Program-made: the position numbers and the translations under genes
Shown here: positions 17,420 to 26,493 of the stretch, piece by piece
Position numbering within the stretch: the stretch's first letter is position 1
How the letters are laid out: each line of letters starts with the position of its first letter
Origin: VXOZ01 sp965220045
GTDB lineage: Bacteria; Chloroflexota; UBA11872; VXOZ01
NCBI GenBank assembly: GCA_965220045.1
Contig: OZ244803.1
Coordinates: forward strand, 1,612,001-1,676,000
Direction of reading: 5' to 3'
Length of the DNA stretch: 64,000 nucleotides
Notes under the pieces: model-generated
Told to the model about the DNA's origin: nothing
What the model saw: only the letters and a program-made list of their open reading frames with translations
Database searches by the model: none

Positions 17420-18871
17420 GTGAACGTCTCCATCAAAGACATCGGCCTCAACGTACTCAATATGAAGACGCGCATGCCGTTTCGCTACGGCATTGCGTCA
17501 CTGGAGTCCGTGCCTCACCTCTTCCTGCGCGTGACTGCCGACGTTGATGGCGCTGCCGCTGTGGGGGTTGCGGCTGAAGGCTTGCCGCCGAAGTGGTTTA
17601 CGAAGAACCCCGACACGTCTTTTGCCGAAGACCTGGATGGAATGCTCGCTGTCATTCGGCAAGCCGTGTCATTGGCCCTGGTTTCGCCTGTGGCGGAGAG
17701 CCCATTCGACTTCTGGCGCCATCTCCATGTGAGCCAAGAGGCCTGGGCCGCCGAGACGAGCTATCCGCCCTTGTTGTGGGGCTTTGGTGTGAGCATGGTT
17801 GAACGCGCGCTGATCGATGCCTTCTGCCGCGCGACCGGCCGCACTTTCGAACAGGCAGTGCGCGACAACTCCCTCGGCATACAGCTCGGCGTCTTCCATG
17901 CAGAGCTGGCAGACTACGAGCCTGCGGCGCTGCTGCCGGCACACGCCAACCGCACGATGACTATCCGGCACACGGTAGGCCTGGCAGACCCGCTCACCGA
18001 CGATGATGTCCCGCTAGACGAGCGCCTGACTGACGGTTTGCCCCAGTCACTGGAAGCCAGCGTCCAATTCTACGGCCTGACCCACCTGAAGATCAAGCTA
18101 TCGGGGGAAGCATCGGCCGATATTGAGCGGCTGCAGCGCATCGCACAGATCATGGCAGCGCATGCGCCGGGCAGTTATGCCCACACGCTTGACGGCAATG
18201 AGTTCTATACCGAGGTCGGCCCGTTTCAGCACTTCTGGGAGACTATTCAAGACGAGCCCACGCTCCGCTCCTTCCTTGACCGCGCGCTGTTCGTGGAGCA
18301 ACCGTTCCATCGCGACGTCGCACTCAGCGCGGCCGTACAGTCAGACCTGCAGAAGTGGCACGAGCGGCCCCCGCTCATTATCGATGAATCCGACGGTGAA
18401 TTGAGCAGCCTCGCCAATGCGCTTGCCTGTGGGTATGCCGGCGGCAGCCACAAGAACTGCAAGGGCGTATTTCGCGGTATTCTGAACGCCTGTCTGCTCG
18501 CACACTATCGGCGGCGCGATCCCTCTCAAGCTTACATTTTGAGCAGTGAAGACCTTTGTAGCGTGGGCCCGGTCGCGATGATACAAGACCTTACGGTCGC
18601 GGCAAACTTAGGCATCGCGCATGCGGAGCGCAACGGCCATCACTATTTTGCGGGCCTCAGCATGTACCCACAGCGAGTCCAGGAGCAGGTGTTGGCTTGC
18701 CACGGCACGTTCTATCGCCGCCACGAGGAAGGGTACCCGGCGCTCGACGTACGCCAAGGCCGTGTTGACGTTTCCAGCATTGTCAATGCGCCTTTTGGTT
18801 ACGACTTTGAGTTGGACACGACGCAGTTCACGCCGTTGGATGAGTGGACGGCGGAGTCGTTAGACGATTGA
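17420..18871 (+). CDS. Enolase-superfamily (mandelate racemase/muconate lactonizing-like) protein
   Basis: The 483-residue protein has an N-terminal capping domain (MKTRMPFRYGIASLESVPHL) and a barrel with the superfamily lysine pair HLKIKLSG (Lys224, Lys226), the metal ligands Asp258 (LDGNEF), Glu293 (FVEQPF) and Asp322/Glu323 (IIDESDG), and a distal GGSHKNCKG segment. The family abstracts the alpha proton of a carboxylate with Mg2+. It is longer than the usual 360-400 residues, with added sequence between cap and barrel. It begins with GTG and no strong Shine-Dalgarno. The substrate is unknown. Confidence 0.75.
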   Translation: MNVSIKDIGLNVLNMKTRMPFRYGIASLESVPHLFLRVTADVDGAAAVGVAAEGLPPKWFTKNPDTSFAEDLDGMLAVIRQAVSLALVSPVAESPFDFWRHLHVSQEAWAAETSYPPLLWGFGVSMVERALIDAFCRATGRTFEQAVRDNSLGIQLGVFHAELADYEPAALLPAHANRTMTIRHTVGLADPLTDDDVPLDERLTDGLPQSLEASVQFYGLTHLKIKLSGEASADIERLQRIAQIMAAHAPGSYAHTLDGNEFYTEVGPFQHFWETIQDEPTLRSFLDRALFVEQPFHRDVALSAAVQSDLQKWHERPPLIIDESDGELSSLANALACGYAGGSHKNCKGVFRGILNACLLAHYRRRDPSQAYILSSEDLCSVGPVAMIQDLTVAANLGIAHAERNGHHYFAGLSMYPQRVQEQVLACHGTFYRRHEEGYPALDVRQGRVDVSSIVNAPFGYDFELDTTQFTPLDEWTAESLDD

Positions 18872-18929
18872 CCCGCTTGCCGCTGGGGCGCAGCAGTGCC
18901 CTCAGCGGATGGGGGCGCAGTACACAACA

Positions 18930-19045
18930 CCGCTCGTGCTGAGCTTGTCGAAGCATGGGCTGAGCTTGTCGAAACATGGACGGTGTTGCGCGCGTTGGCT
19001 CGGTCTCACGTCCTTCGACCCTTCGACAGGCTCAGGGCGAACGGA
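18930..19045. repeat. Tandem and interspersed repeats
   Basis: GCTGAGCTTGTCGAA occurs twice in tandem at about 18938-18976, then the complementary form CTTCGACAGGCTCAGGGCGAACGG at about 19019-19042. After it, two imperfect copies of an ATCGTCNCCGGGTGA-type unit follow to about 19100. Confidence 0.7.
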
Positions 19046-19127
19046 TAGTGATCGTCACCGGGTGAGGGGATGATGATCGTCGCCGGGTGAACGGATAGTT
19101 AGCAAGAGCGCCTCTGTAAACGTCCTG

Positions 19128-19550
19128 TTATCCCCCTTCCTGGGCAAAGACGAGAATGTGGCCGTTGCAGTCTTCGATTTCGAACTCGCGCAGACCCCAT
19201 GGCTTCTTGATCGGGCCGCGCTCATACTCCGGTCGCATCGTCACCCCTCTCCGCCGGTATTCTGCGTGGAGTTCATCGATCCGGCCACAGTGGAGGTAGG
19301 TGTATCCCGCAGTAGTCGGCTCGGTGCCATGGCGCCGCCGGTAGCCCGTGAAGCGCATCCGCTGCGGGCTCTTGCCACCGCCGCCGCCAATAGAAACTCT
19401 GGCGTGACCGCCCCGTGTCATGTCTACAAAGTCGAGCGTGAATCCCAGGACTTCGCAATACCATAAGGCTGTAGCTTCAACGTCGGCAACTTCCAAAACG
19501 GGTTGCAGGCCGTAGAATGCATGCTTCTCAGCCCACCGAGATTCGTCCAT
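19128..19550 (-). CDS. VOC (glyoxalase/bleomycin-resistance) family protein
   Basis: The 140-residue protein has one or two beta-alpha-beta-beta-beta modules: LQPVLEVADVEATALWYCEVLGFTLDFV and FEIEDCNGHILVFAQE, which carries the Glu/His-type metal-ligand positions of the fold. Such proteins include glyoxalases, dioxygenases and antibiotic-binding proteins; the function is not resolved. The start at 19550 is chosen because AAGGAG lies six bases upstream; an in-frame ATG nine codons earlier has no such site. It is next to the metallophosphatase on the same strand, 59 bases downstream. Confidence 0.8.
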   Translation of the reverse strand: MDESRWAEKHAFYGLQPVLEVADVEATALWYCEVLGFTLDFVDMTRGGHARVSIGGGGGKSPQRMRFTGYRRRHGTEPTTAGYTYLHCGRIDELHAEYRRRGVTMRPEYERGPIKKPWGLREFEIEDCNGHILVFAQEGG

Positions 19551-19609
19551 AGTGCTCCTTCGAGACTTTCCACTCATAGAGGTCTCAATCTATCTCCAAA
19601 ACTACCTTC

Positions 19610-20686
19610 CTATAATCGGAACGGTTTGCCCAATCGTAGAGTGCGCTCCGCCTTGGCATACCAGCCCTGCGGCGCGTAGTCGGAGGTGTGGAGATAGCAC
19701 TGCACCCGCACCTCGTCGCTGCCTGCCGTGAATGTCAGCAGGCGGCTCATGGCGATTGTTGTGCGACCGGCGTGATGGCGGGCCAGGGCCGCGCAGTTTA
19801 TGAAGTTCACGTCCCACTTGCGCTCCACGTGCGAACGGCCGCCGTAGCGATCATCGGGATGGGTGTGGGTATGGCCGCCGAGCCAGAGATCGATCGCACC
19901 CGGGTGGGCCGCCAGATAGCGCTCAAACGCCTGGGCGTCAGGCCTATCGTCCACGAAGTAGAGGTAAGAAGACCCTTCCGGTCCGCCGTCGGCAAAGTAG
20001 CCGTGGTAGTGCCCGCGCCACGTGCCGTCTTCATGCTGGCGGTGTCCCTCCCACGGTCCGGACGCCACGGTGGTCGCTTTCAGCATGTGGTGGTGGGCGG
20101 AGACGATGACGCAGTCGGGATTCGCTTCCACCTGCGCTTGCCACCATGCGAACGTCTCTCCGGTCACCGCACCCGACGGGTAGCCGCCGCCCTTGGGATT
20201 GCGCCCCACCGGCGGCGGCAGGTCGTTACGGTCGCTCATCATCAGAAAGAGCACGTTGCCTACGCGAAAGGCGTAGCGTTCCCAGGTGCCTGCCACCGGA
20301 TAGGGACGCCGGGACGGGTCTACACCGGAGAACTGCGTATGCTCACCTGTGGGGTCCACCCACTTGCGGAACCACCACTGGGTCGGCTCCGTGTAGAAGG
20401 TAGCGTCGTGATTACCCGCCAGATTGTAGAAGTGCTCCCGAGGATGCTCGCGGGACGTGCCGAACTGCCGCGCCACTTCCACGCCTTCTTCATCGTCAGG
20501 CGACTTCTGGTTTCCGGAGAGGTCGCCAAGGTGCAGCATGATGTCCCAATGGAACGGCGGACCGCCCTCGTCGCCGCCGACTTCTGAATGGCGAATCGAC
20601 TCTGTCAAACTCTCGCGGCCGAACCTCTTCTCGGTGCCTACGTGGGCACAGCCGGTTGCCCACACTGCGAACGTCTCTGCCGGCAT
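19610..20686 (-). CDS. Calcineurin-like metallophosphatase
   Basis: The 358-residue protein shows the dimetal motifs of the family in order: a GCAH motif (His15), LHLGDLSGN (Asp55), LAGNHD (Asn92, His93), VSAHHHM and GGHTHTHPD. These hydrolyse phosphomonoesters, diesters or nucleotides. The ATG at 20686 has GGAGGGG just upstream; the open frame extends 123 codons further but with composition unlike the rest. It has no signal peptide. Divergent from the CoA-transferase gene. Confidence 0.85.
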   Translation of the reverse strand: MPAETFAVWATGCAHVGTEKRFGRESLTESIRHSEVGGDEGGPPFHWDIMLHLGDLSGNQKSPDDEEGVEVARQFGTSREHPREHFYNLAGNHDATFYTEPTQWWFRKWVDPTGEHTQFSGVDPSRRPYPVAGTWERYAFRVGNVLFLMMSDRNDLPPPVGRNPKGGGYPSGAVTGETFAWWQAQVEANPDCVIVSAHHHMLKATTVASGPWEGHRQHEDGTWRGHYHGYFADGGPEGSSYLYFVDDRPDAQAFERYLAAHPGAIDLWLGGHTHTHPDDRYGGRSHVERKWDVNFINCAALARHHAGRTTIAMSRLLTFTAGSDEVRVQCYLHTSDYAPQGWYAKAERTLRLGKPFRL

Positions 20687-20969
20687 GAGTTCCCCTCCAC
20701 CTGGCGCTATCAAGTGAGACCGTACTGTCCCCGTAGTCTTGGCATTATGTAACTGAGATTGGATCGATTGGCAGCCCCTGTTAGTGCCGACCTTACTGCC
20801 TCGCTTGCGCCGCCTGTGCGAACGCGCTGCTGCTCGGCCCTTCCATACTAATCGCGGCCCCGCCGACCGGCAAAGACATGACTTTCGGGAATCGCTATGA
20901 TAGGGGTCAGCACACGGCCCGTGTAGCTGCTCACCAGTGCACGTGCCATCTGTCGTGGAGCGAGCGCGT

Positions 20970-22592
20970 ATGACTTCACAACACTCAGACAAGCGGTCCG
21001 AGGGAAGCCGTGATGAGGCACGAGGAGGATGGATGGGGGGCAAGTTTCTTTCCATCGATCAAGCGGTGTGGCTCATTCAGGATGGCGCTGCCATCGGCGT
21101 GGGCGGCTTTGTCGGCATTGGGCACCCGGAGGCGCTCTCCGCGGCCGTAGAACGGCGCTTCCTGCAGACCGGCGAACCACGAGACCTCACGCTTATGTAT
21201 GGCGCCGGTCAAGGCGACCGCCAGACGCGCGGCCTCAATCACTTCGGTCACGAGGGACTCGTAAAGCGCATCATCGGTGGGCACTGGGGCCTGGCGCCAA
21301 AGCTGTGCCAGCTCGTGCTCGACGGCAAGATCGAAGGGTATAACTTCCCTCAGGGCGTGATCGTCCATCTCTTTCGCGACATCGCCGCCGGCAAGCCCGG
21401 CACCATCACGCACGTGGGTCTCAATTCGTTTGTAGACCCGCGCCTGGAAGGTGGTCGCGTCAATCCGGCATCCACTCCGGAGGAACTCGTGCAGTTGATC
21501 GAGTTGAATGGCGATGAGTATCTCTTCTATCCGCGGCTGCAGCTCGACGTAGGGTTCATTCGGGGCACGACTGCAGACCCCGACGGAAACATTAGCATGG
21601 AACGAGAAGCCGTCTACGGCGAAATGCTCAGCGTCGCGCAGGCCGTGCACAATTGCGGCGGCATGGTGATCGCGCAAGTGGAACGGACGATACCCACTCC
21701 TCTACCCACGCGGCAAATCAGGATTCCGGGGATTCTCGTGGACGTCGTCGCGGTCGCCGACCCCGCCGAGCACTGGCAGACGTTTAGCGAAGATTTCAAT
21801 GCAGCGTACGTTTCTGAAACGCGCGATGAGGTACCGGAGTTCCCGCCGCATGCGCTCGACGAGCGCAAAGTCATAGCCCGCCGCGCGGCCATAGAACTGC
21901 AACGGGGCGACATTGTCAATCTCGGTATTGGCTTACCCGAAAGTGTCGCGGCAGTGGCGGCGGAAGAGGGCATCATCGACGACCTGGTGATGACAGTTGA
22001 AAGCGGCGCCATCGGCGGCATACCGGCGGGCGGCCTCTCGTTCGGCGCCTCATTTATGCCCACGGCCCTCATCGATTCGCCCTACATGTTCGACTTCTAC
22101 GACGGCGGCGGTCTGGAGATCGCCTGTCTGGGCGCCGCGCAGATCGATGCCGCCGGCAATGTGAACGTGAGCCGCTTTGGCAGCATCGTACCGGGCGCCG
22201 GTGGATTTGTGAACATCAGCCACAACGCGAAGCGCATCGTCTTCTGCGGTACGTTCACGGCCGGCGGTCTGGAGATCGAGGTGCAAGACGACGCACTGAA
22301 CATCGTCCGGGAGGGCAAGCATCCCAAGCTCGTGGAAGCAGTGGAGCAAGTCACCTTCAACGGCGCATACGCGCGCTCGCTGGGCCGTGACATCACCTAC
22401 GTTACCGAACGCGCGGTCTTCACGCTCACCGATCACGGCCTGACGCTCACGGAGCTCGCTCCCGGTGTGGACTTACAGCGAGACCTGCTCGCCCACATGG
22501 CATTCAGGCCCCAAATTGCACCCGATTTGCGCCGGATGGACCCGCGCCTGTTTCGCGAGGCGCCGATGGGTCTTGCGCAGCAATTCACGTAG
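20970..22592 (+). CDS. Acyl-CoA:carboxylate CoA-transferase, fused two-domain
   Basis: This is a class I CoA-transferase with both halves in one chain: domain 1 begins LSIDQAVWLIQDGAAIGVGGF and domain 2 has the catalytic Glu344 in TVESGAIGGIPAGG, with GASFMPTALIDSPYMFDFYDGGG and a C-terminal FVNISHNAKRIVFCGTF. It moves CoA between an acyl-CoA and an acid such as acetate or acetoacetate. Start uncertain: ATG 20970 has a GGAG site, and ATG 21033 follows AGGAGG by four bases and begins near the family norm. Proximity to thiolase and a FabG-type reductase suggests a role in acetoacetyl-CoA metabolism. Confidence 0.85.
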   Translation: MTSQHSDKRSEGSRDEARGGWMGGKFLSIDQAVWLIQDGAAIGVGGFVGIGHPEALSAAVERRFLQTGEPRDLTLMYGAGQGDRQTRGLNHFGHEGLVKRIIGGHWGLAPKLCQLVLDGKIEGYNFPQGVIVHLFRDIAAGKPGTITHVGLNSFVDPRLEGGRVNPASTPEELVQLIELNGDEYLFYPRLQLDVGFIRGTTADPDGNISMEREAVYGEMLSVAQAVHNCGGMVIAQVERTIPTPLPTRQIRIPGILVDVVAVADPAEHWQTFSEDFNAAYVSETRDEVPEFPPHALDERKVIARRAAIELQRGDIVNLGIGLPESVAAVAAEEGIIDDLVMTVESGAIGGIPAGGLSFGASFMPTALIDSPYMFDFYDGGGLEIACLGAAQIDAAGNVNVSRFGSIVPGAGGFVNISHNAKRIVFCGTFTAGGLEIEVQDDALNIVREGKHPKLVEAVEQVTFNGAYARSLGRDITYVTERAVFTLTDHGLTLTELAPGVDLQRDLLAHMAFRPQIAPDLRRMDPRLFREAPMGLAQQFT

Positions 22593-22619
22593 TGCGCGTA
22601 TGGTAGTCTCGCCGCTTTC

Positions 22620-23435
22620 ATGAGTGGTCAATGGGTTAATGAGGCAGGAAGAGCCACGATACAGCAAGGGCGTGTAAAAGCACTTCTACTCGACCTGGAC
22701 GGTACGCTCTACTTTAGAGGCGAGCCGATCCCGCGGGCCGACCAGGCCATTGCGGCTTTGCGAGAGATGGGATTCCAGCTACGTTTCCTTACGAATACCG
22801 ACTCCAAAACTGCGAGCACGCTCCGTCGTGAGTTAGGCAAAATGGGGCTAGCGGTCGCGGAAGCAGAGATATTCAGCGCCGCCACTGCCGCTCTGCGGTT
22901 TTTGCAAGAACAGCCGGGCAAACGTTACTATTGCTTGGTTTCCCAGGACCTTACCGCCGCCTTTGCGCCTTTTCATGCCGCGGAGGGTGCCGTAGACTAT
23001 GTAATTGTCGGAGACTTTCGCGATTCCGTCAGCTATGACCTGCTGAATACGGCATTCAGGCACGTCAAGGCAGGCGCGGAGATTGTTGCTCTGCAGAAAG
23101 GCCGGTACTTTGTGAGCAACGAAGGGTACAACCTAGATACCGGAGCGTTCGTACAACTCCTGGAATATAGTTCGGGCAAGACGGCAAAAGTCCTTGGAAA
23201 GCCATCGGCAGAATTCTTCAGCTTGGTAATCGAGCAGTTGGCTTGCTCGCCCGATCAAGTGGTCGTAGTCGGTGATGACGTAACAACGGACATCGTCGGA
23301 GCGCGGGCGGTCGGCGCCCGTAGCGTGCTGGTACGAACGGGAAAATACGCAGATGAATCACTGGAGCGTTCTCCCGTCAAGCCCGATTATGTCGTTGATT
23401 CCATTGCCGATGTGCCGCAATTGCTCGTGGAATGA
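22620..23435 (+). CDS. HAD-IIA family hydrolase (NagD/LHPP-like)
   Basis: The 271-residue protein has motif I LLLDLDGTLYF with the nucleophile Asp, the type IIA cap inserted between motifs II and III, motif II RFLTNTD, and motif IV VVVGDDVTTDIVGARAVGARSVLVRTGKY. Members dephosphorylate small phosphates such as 4-nitrophenyl phosphate, nucleotides or phosphohistidine/phospholysine. The substrate is unknown. It starts 27 bases after the CoA-transferase gene and 56 before the thiolase, so cotranscription is likely. The first 15 residues have no homology-like features, and the start could be a later in-frame GTG. Confidence 0.85.
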   Translation: MSGQWVNEAGRATIQQGRVKALLLDLDGTLYFRGEPIPRADQAIAALREMGFQLRFLTNTDSKTASTLRRELGKMGLAVAEAEIFSAATAALRFLQEQPGKRYYCLVSQDLTAAFAPFHAAEGAVDYVIVGDFRDSVSYDLLNTAFRHVKAGAEIVALQKGRYFVSNEGYNLDTGAFVQLLEYSSGKTAKVLGKPSAEFFSLVIEQLACSPDQVVVVGDDVTTDIVGARAVGARSVLVRTGKYADESLERSPVKPDYVVDSIADVPQLLVE

Positions 23436-23491
23436 AACAATCTCAGGACCATTAACGACGAGAACCCCATTTTGGAAGGTGAGGTCAGATA

Positions 23492-24685
23492 GTGAGCACG
23501 CGAACGCCGGTAATCCTCGGGGCTGCCCGCACGCCAATCGGCAAGTTTGGCGGCGCCTTTAGCGAGCTTTCGGCGCCGGACCTTGGTGTCGTCGCAGCGG
23601 AAGCGGCGCTAGCCCGCGCCGGTGTAGGGCCGGACGCCGTGCAGGTGTCGATATTCGGTCAGGTCCTACAGGGCGGCAGCGGCATGAACCCCGCCCGTCA
23701 GGTGAGCATACGTTCCGGCGTGCCCGAAACCGTACCTGCCATGACCCTAAACCAGGTCTGCGCTTCAGGCTTGCAGGCCGTGGGGCTGGCGGGGCAGCAC
23801 ATCCGGCTGGGTGAGATAGACGTAGCGCTGGTAGGCGGCATGGAGAGTATGAGCAATGCGCCCTACGTGCTGCCCGGGGCTCGTTGGGGGAGCAAATTGG
23901 GTCATGCCAACGTGGTGGATACGCTCATCGGCGACGGACTCTGGGACGCTTTTGAGGACTGCCACATGGCGAACACCGCGGACTCGCTAGCGCAAGAGTA
24001 TGGGATATCACGCGAGGCGCAGGACCAATTCGCGTACGAGAGCCAGCGGCGCTATGCGGCTGCGGCGGGAGCCTGTCATGTTTCTGCTGAAGTTGTGCCG
24101 GTGTCGGTGCCGCAGCGCCGGGGACCGCCCACGATTGTCAGCGATGATGAGTACCCCCGCCCAGACACGACTCTGGCAGCCTTGGCGTCGCTCCGTCCTG
24201 CGTTTAAAGGCGTGAACGCAATCACCGCAGGCAACGCATCCGGCATCAATGATGGCGCCGCGGCGCTGGTTGTCGCGTCAGCGGAATGGGCCGAGGCCCG
24301 GCAGTGCAAGCCCCTGGCTACCCTCGCGGCAGTAGCAACCACCGGGGTTGCGCCCATGCGCATGGGCATCGGTCCGGCCAAGGCAATTCGCATTCTCCTG
24401 GATAGAACCGGTCTTAAGTTAGACGACATCGACCTGTTCGAAATCAATGAAGCCTTCGCCGCGCAAGTCCTGGCGGTGGAAGCTGAACTCAAGTGGGACC
24501 GCGCGCGCGTCAACGTGAACGGCGGCGCAATCGCCGTCGGCCATCCTATTGGCGCCAGCGGCGCCCGTGTCTTGGTCACCCTGATCCACGCAATGCAACG
24601 GAGAAACGTGCGGCGAGGCATTGCCGCACTGTGCGCCGGCGGGGGCATGGGCATCGCCGCCTTGGTGGAACGCGAGGCTCACTGA
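23492..24685 (+). CDS. Acetyl-CoA C-acetyltransferase (thiolase)
   Basis: The 397-residue protein carries the thiolase catalytic residues: nucleophile Cys90 in NQVCASGLQAVGLA, His in NVNGGAIAVGHPIGASGAR, and Cys in ALCAGGGMG. NEAFAAQ is also present. It condenses two acetyl-CoA to acetoacetyl-CoA or cleaves 3-ketoacyl-CoA. The GTG at 23492 follows GGAAGGTGAGG. The stop is four bases from the FabG-type gene, the arrangement of phaA-phaB pairs in polyhydroxyalkanoate and 3-hydroxybutyrate metabolism; no PHA synthase is visible, so direction is open. Confidence 0.94.
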   Translation: MSTRTPVILGAARTPIGKFGGAFSELSAPDLGVVAAEAALARAGVGPDAVQVSIFGQVLQGGSGMNPARQVSIRSGVPETVPAMTLNQVCASGLQAVGLAGQHIRLGEIDVALVGGMESMSNAPYVLPGARWGSKLGHANVVDTLIGDGLWDAFEDCHMANTADSLAQEYGISREAQDQFAYESQRRYAAAAGACHVSAEVVPVSVPQRRGPPTIVSDDEYPRPDTTLAALASLRPAFKGVNAITAGNASGINDGAAALVVASAEWAEARQCKPLATLAAVATTGVAPMRMGIGPAKAIRILLDRTGLKLDDIDLFEINEAFAAQVLAVEAELKWDRARVNVNGGAIAVGHPIGASGARVLVTLIHAMQRRNVRRGIAALCAGGGMGIAALVEREAH

Positions 24686-24689
24686 TTCC

Positions 24690-25448
24690 ATGCGACTGCA
24701 AGGCAAGACTGCTCTCATCACCGGCGCTTCGCAGGGCATCGGCCGTGCCACGGCGCTCACGCTTGCTCGTGAAGGCGCTGACATTGCCATAAACCACTAT
24801 CCTGACGCAGAGGGCGTGCACCGGCAGAACGCGGAAAACGTGTCTAAGGAGATCGAAGAATTGGGACGCCGTGCGCTGTCCATCGGCGCGGACGTGGCGC
24901 AAGAAGCGCCATGTGAGGCGATGGTCGAACAGGCCGTCGCCGCGTTTGGGTGCCTTGACATCCTGGTCAACAATGCCGGCATTCTACGGGACGCGACTCT
25001 GCGCAACTTGAGCCGCGAGCACTGGGATGAAGTGCTCGACGTGAACCTGGGCAGCATGTTCAATTGCGCCAAGCCCGCGGCCATCCACATGCGGGAGCGC
25101 AAAACGGGCAGCATAGTCAACATTGCTTCAGTGATCGGCCTCACCGGCAACTTCGGCCAAACGAACTACGCGGCAGCGAAAGCCGGCGCCATCGGCTTCA
25201 CCAAGTCATTGGCCAGAGAATTGGCGCGCTATGGCGTCCGCGTCAATGCCGTGGCGCCCGGCTTCATGGACACCGACATGACCCGCACCATCGACCCCGA
25301 AATCAAGGAAGACATACGCAAGCAGATTCCAATGGGGCATTTCGGAACGGCAGAAGACATCGCCGACGCCATCCTCTTTCTCGTCTCGGACGAGGCGCGC
25401 TATATCACCGGCGAGGTGCTGAGCGTCAACGGCGGCTGGTACATGTGA
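24690..25448 (+). CDS. fabG: 3-oxoacyl-ACP/acetoacetyl-CoA reductase (SDR)
   Basis: The 252-residue short-chain dehydrogenase has the TGASQGIGRA cofactor motif, LVNNAG, catalytic Ser147 and Tyr160-xxx-Lys164 (NYAAAKAG), and ends with the typical YITGEVLSVNGGWYM. It reduces a 3-oxo acyl thioester with NADPH. The ATG at 24690 starts four bases after the thiolase stop. Neighbouring thiolase makes the acetoacetyl-CoA reductase role (PhaB-like) more likely than fatty-acid synthesis. The symbol follows the nearest characterised family. Confidence 0.9.
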   Translation: MRLQGKTALITGASQGIGRATALTLAREGADIAINHYPDAEGVHRQNAENVSKEIEELGRRALSIGADVAQEAPCEAMVEQAVAAFGCLDILVNNAGILRDATLRNLSREHWDEVLDVNLGSMFNCAKPAAIHMRERKTGSIVNIASVIGLTGNFGQTNYAAAKAGAIGFTKSLARELARYGVRVNAVAPGFMDTDMTRTIDPEIKEDIRKQIPMGHFGTAEDIADAILFLVSDEARYITGEVLSVNGGWYM

Positions 25449-25566
25449 GAGATAGTCACCCGTCGCTACGTCGGCGTACCGCGAGGGGAGGTTTCTCCAT
25501 TAACACTGAGCCGACAATTGAGCGCAGAAGGGGGCAAGGGGCTAGTCTGCAGACCGGCCGTTTGCC

Positions 25567-25671
25567 ATTGACGCGCAGGTTTCAAACCTGCGCTACCGAG
25601 GATCAGACGCAAGTCCTGGTAGCGCGGGGGCTTGTCCCCCGCTTTTCATCAGCTCAATATGCTCAGACACG
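25567..25671. repeat. Direct repeat copy 1 (about 105 bases)
   Basis: This copy contains GCAGGTTTCAAACCTGC, GCGCGGGGGCTTGTCCCCCGC, and then CATCAGCTCAATATGCTC. It is nearly identical to copy 2 at 25712-25816, 145 bases away, with few substitutions. Confidence 0.85.
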
Positions 25672-25711
25672 ATGGAAGCGCGGAGACCTATATCTTGCTA
25701 GTCCCTATGCC

Positions 25712-25816
25712 ATTGAGGTGCAGGTTGCAAACCTGCGCTACCGAGGATCGGACGCGAGTCCTGGTAGCGCGGGGGCTTGTCCCCCGCTCTTCATCAGCTC
25801 AATATGCTCAGACACG
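25712..25816. repeat. Direct repeat copy 2 (about 105 bases)
   Basis: The second copy of the unit at 25567-25671. It ends 15 bases before the isochorismatase-like gene and so may carry its upstream region. The inverted-repeat cores GCAGGTTGCAAACCTGC and GCGGGGGCTTGTCCCCCGC could form hairpins. Confidence 0.85.
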
Positions 25817-25830
25817 AATGGAGTATTCCC

Positions 25831-26493
25831 ATGCTCATCGACACCGCCCAATTCAAGACCAAAAGTCTTGATGATGAAGCCGTACTACCGGCCGAAAAGA
25901 CCGCCCTCGTCATCGTCGACATGATGCGGCGCTTCTGCGACCCGGCCTGGCTATCGGGGGGCAATGCCGAGAGCGAGCGCTGGTTCTCTTCGGAACTCAA
26001 GACCGTGATCCCGAACCTGCGGTCGATCCTCGACGCTTTTCGCGCCTCCGGCGGGCTGGTGGTCCACGTCGTCAATGCCAAATGGACGGCCGAGGCCCGC
26101 GAAGCGGTGCCCTACCAGCGCGGTCGCGACTATGATTATTTCGACTCTCATGCCATGTCTGTAGTCGACGACCTCGCTCCCCAGCGTGATGAAATCATCG
26201 TTCGGAAGCTCACGAGTTCAACCTTCACCGGCACCGGCCTCGACTACATGCTCAACAACGCGGGAATCAAGAATGTCGTGCTCACGGGACAGTACGGCGG
26301 GGCGTGCGTCTTCTACAGCCTCATCCAGAGCCGCGAATACGGCTTTACCAACTACTGGCCCAGTGACGCCATTCTCCATGCCTCAGCCCTCGACCAAGCC
26401 ATGATCACGCCGCTGGTTGGCACGCGCTGGGCGACTCTGGCGACTTCAGCGCAAATCGTGCGAGCAGTCACCGGTCAACGCGCCTTGGCTTGA
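25831..26493 (+). CDS. Isochorismatase-like cysteine hydrolase
   Basis: The 220-residue protein has the catalytic triad of the cysteine hydrolase family: Asp30 (VIVDMMRRF), Lys126 (IVRKLTSSTF) and Cys159 (GGACVFYS). The family includes isochorismatases, nicotinamidases, ureidosuccinases and N-carbamoyl hydrolases, so the reaction is not fixed. The ATG at 25831 is chosen at the family start; upstream in-frame sequence is translated repeat. The neighbourhood gives no clear partner. Confidence 0.82.
   Translation: MLIDTAQFKTKSLDDEAVLPAEKTALVIVDMMRRFCDPAWLSGGNAESERWFSSELKTVIPNLRSILDAFRASGGLVVHVVNAKWTAEAREAVPYQRGRDYDYFDSHAMSVVDDLAPQRDEIIVRKLTSSTFTGTGLDYMLNNAGIKNVVLTGQYGGACVFYSLIQSREYGFTNYWPSDAILHASALDQAMITPLVGTRWATLATSAQIVRAVTGQRALA

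Noticed and set aside
25064..25924. Frame running through the FabG gene and the 25.6 kb repeats
   Set aside because: It is out of frame with FabG and is built of repeat sequence beyond it.
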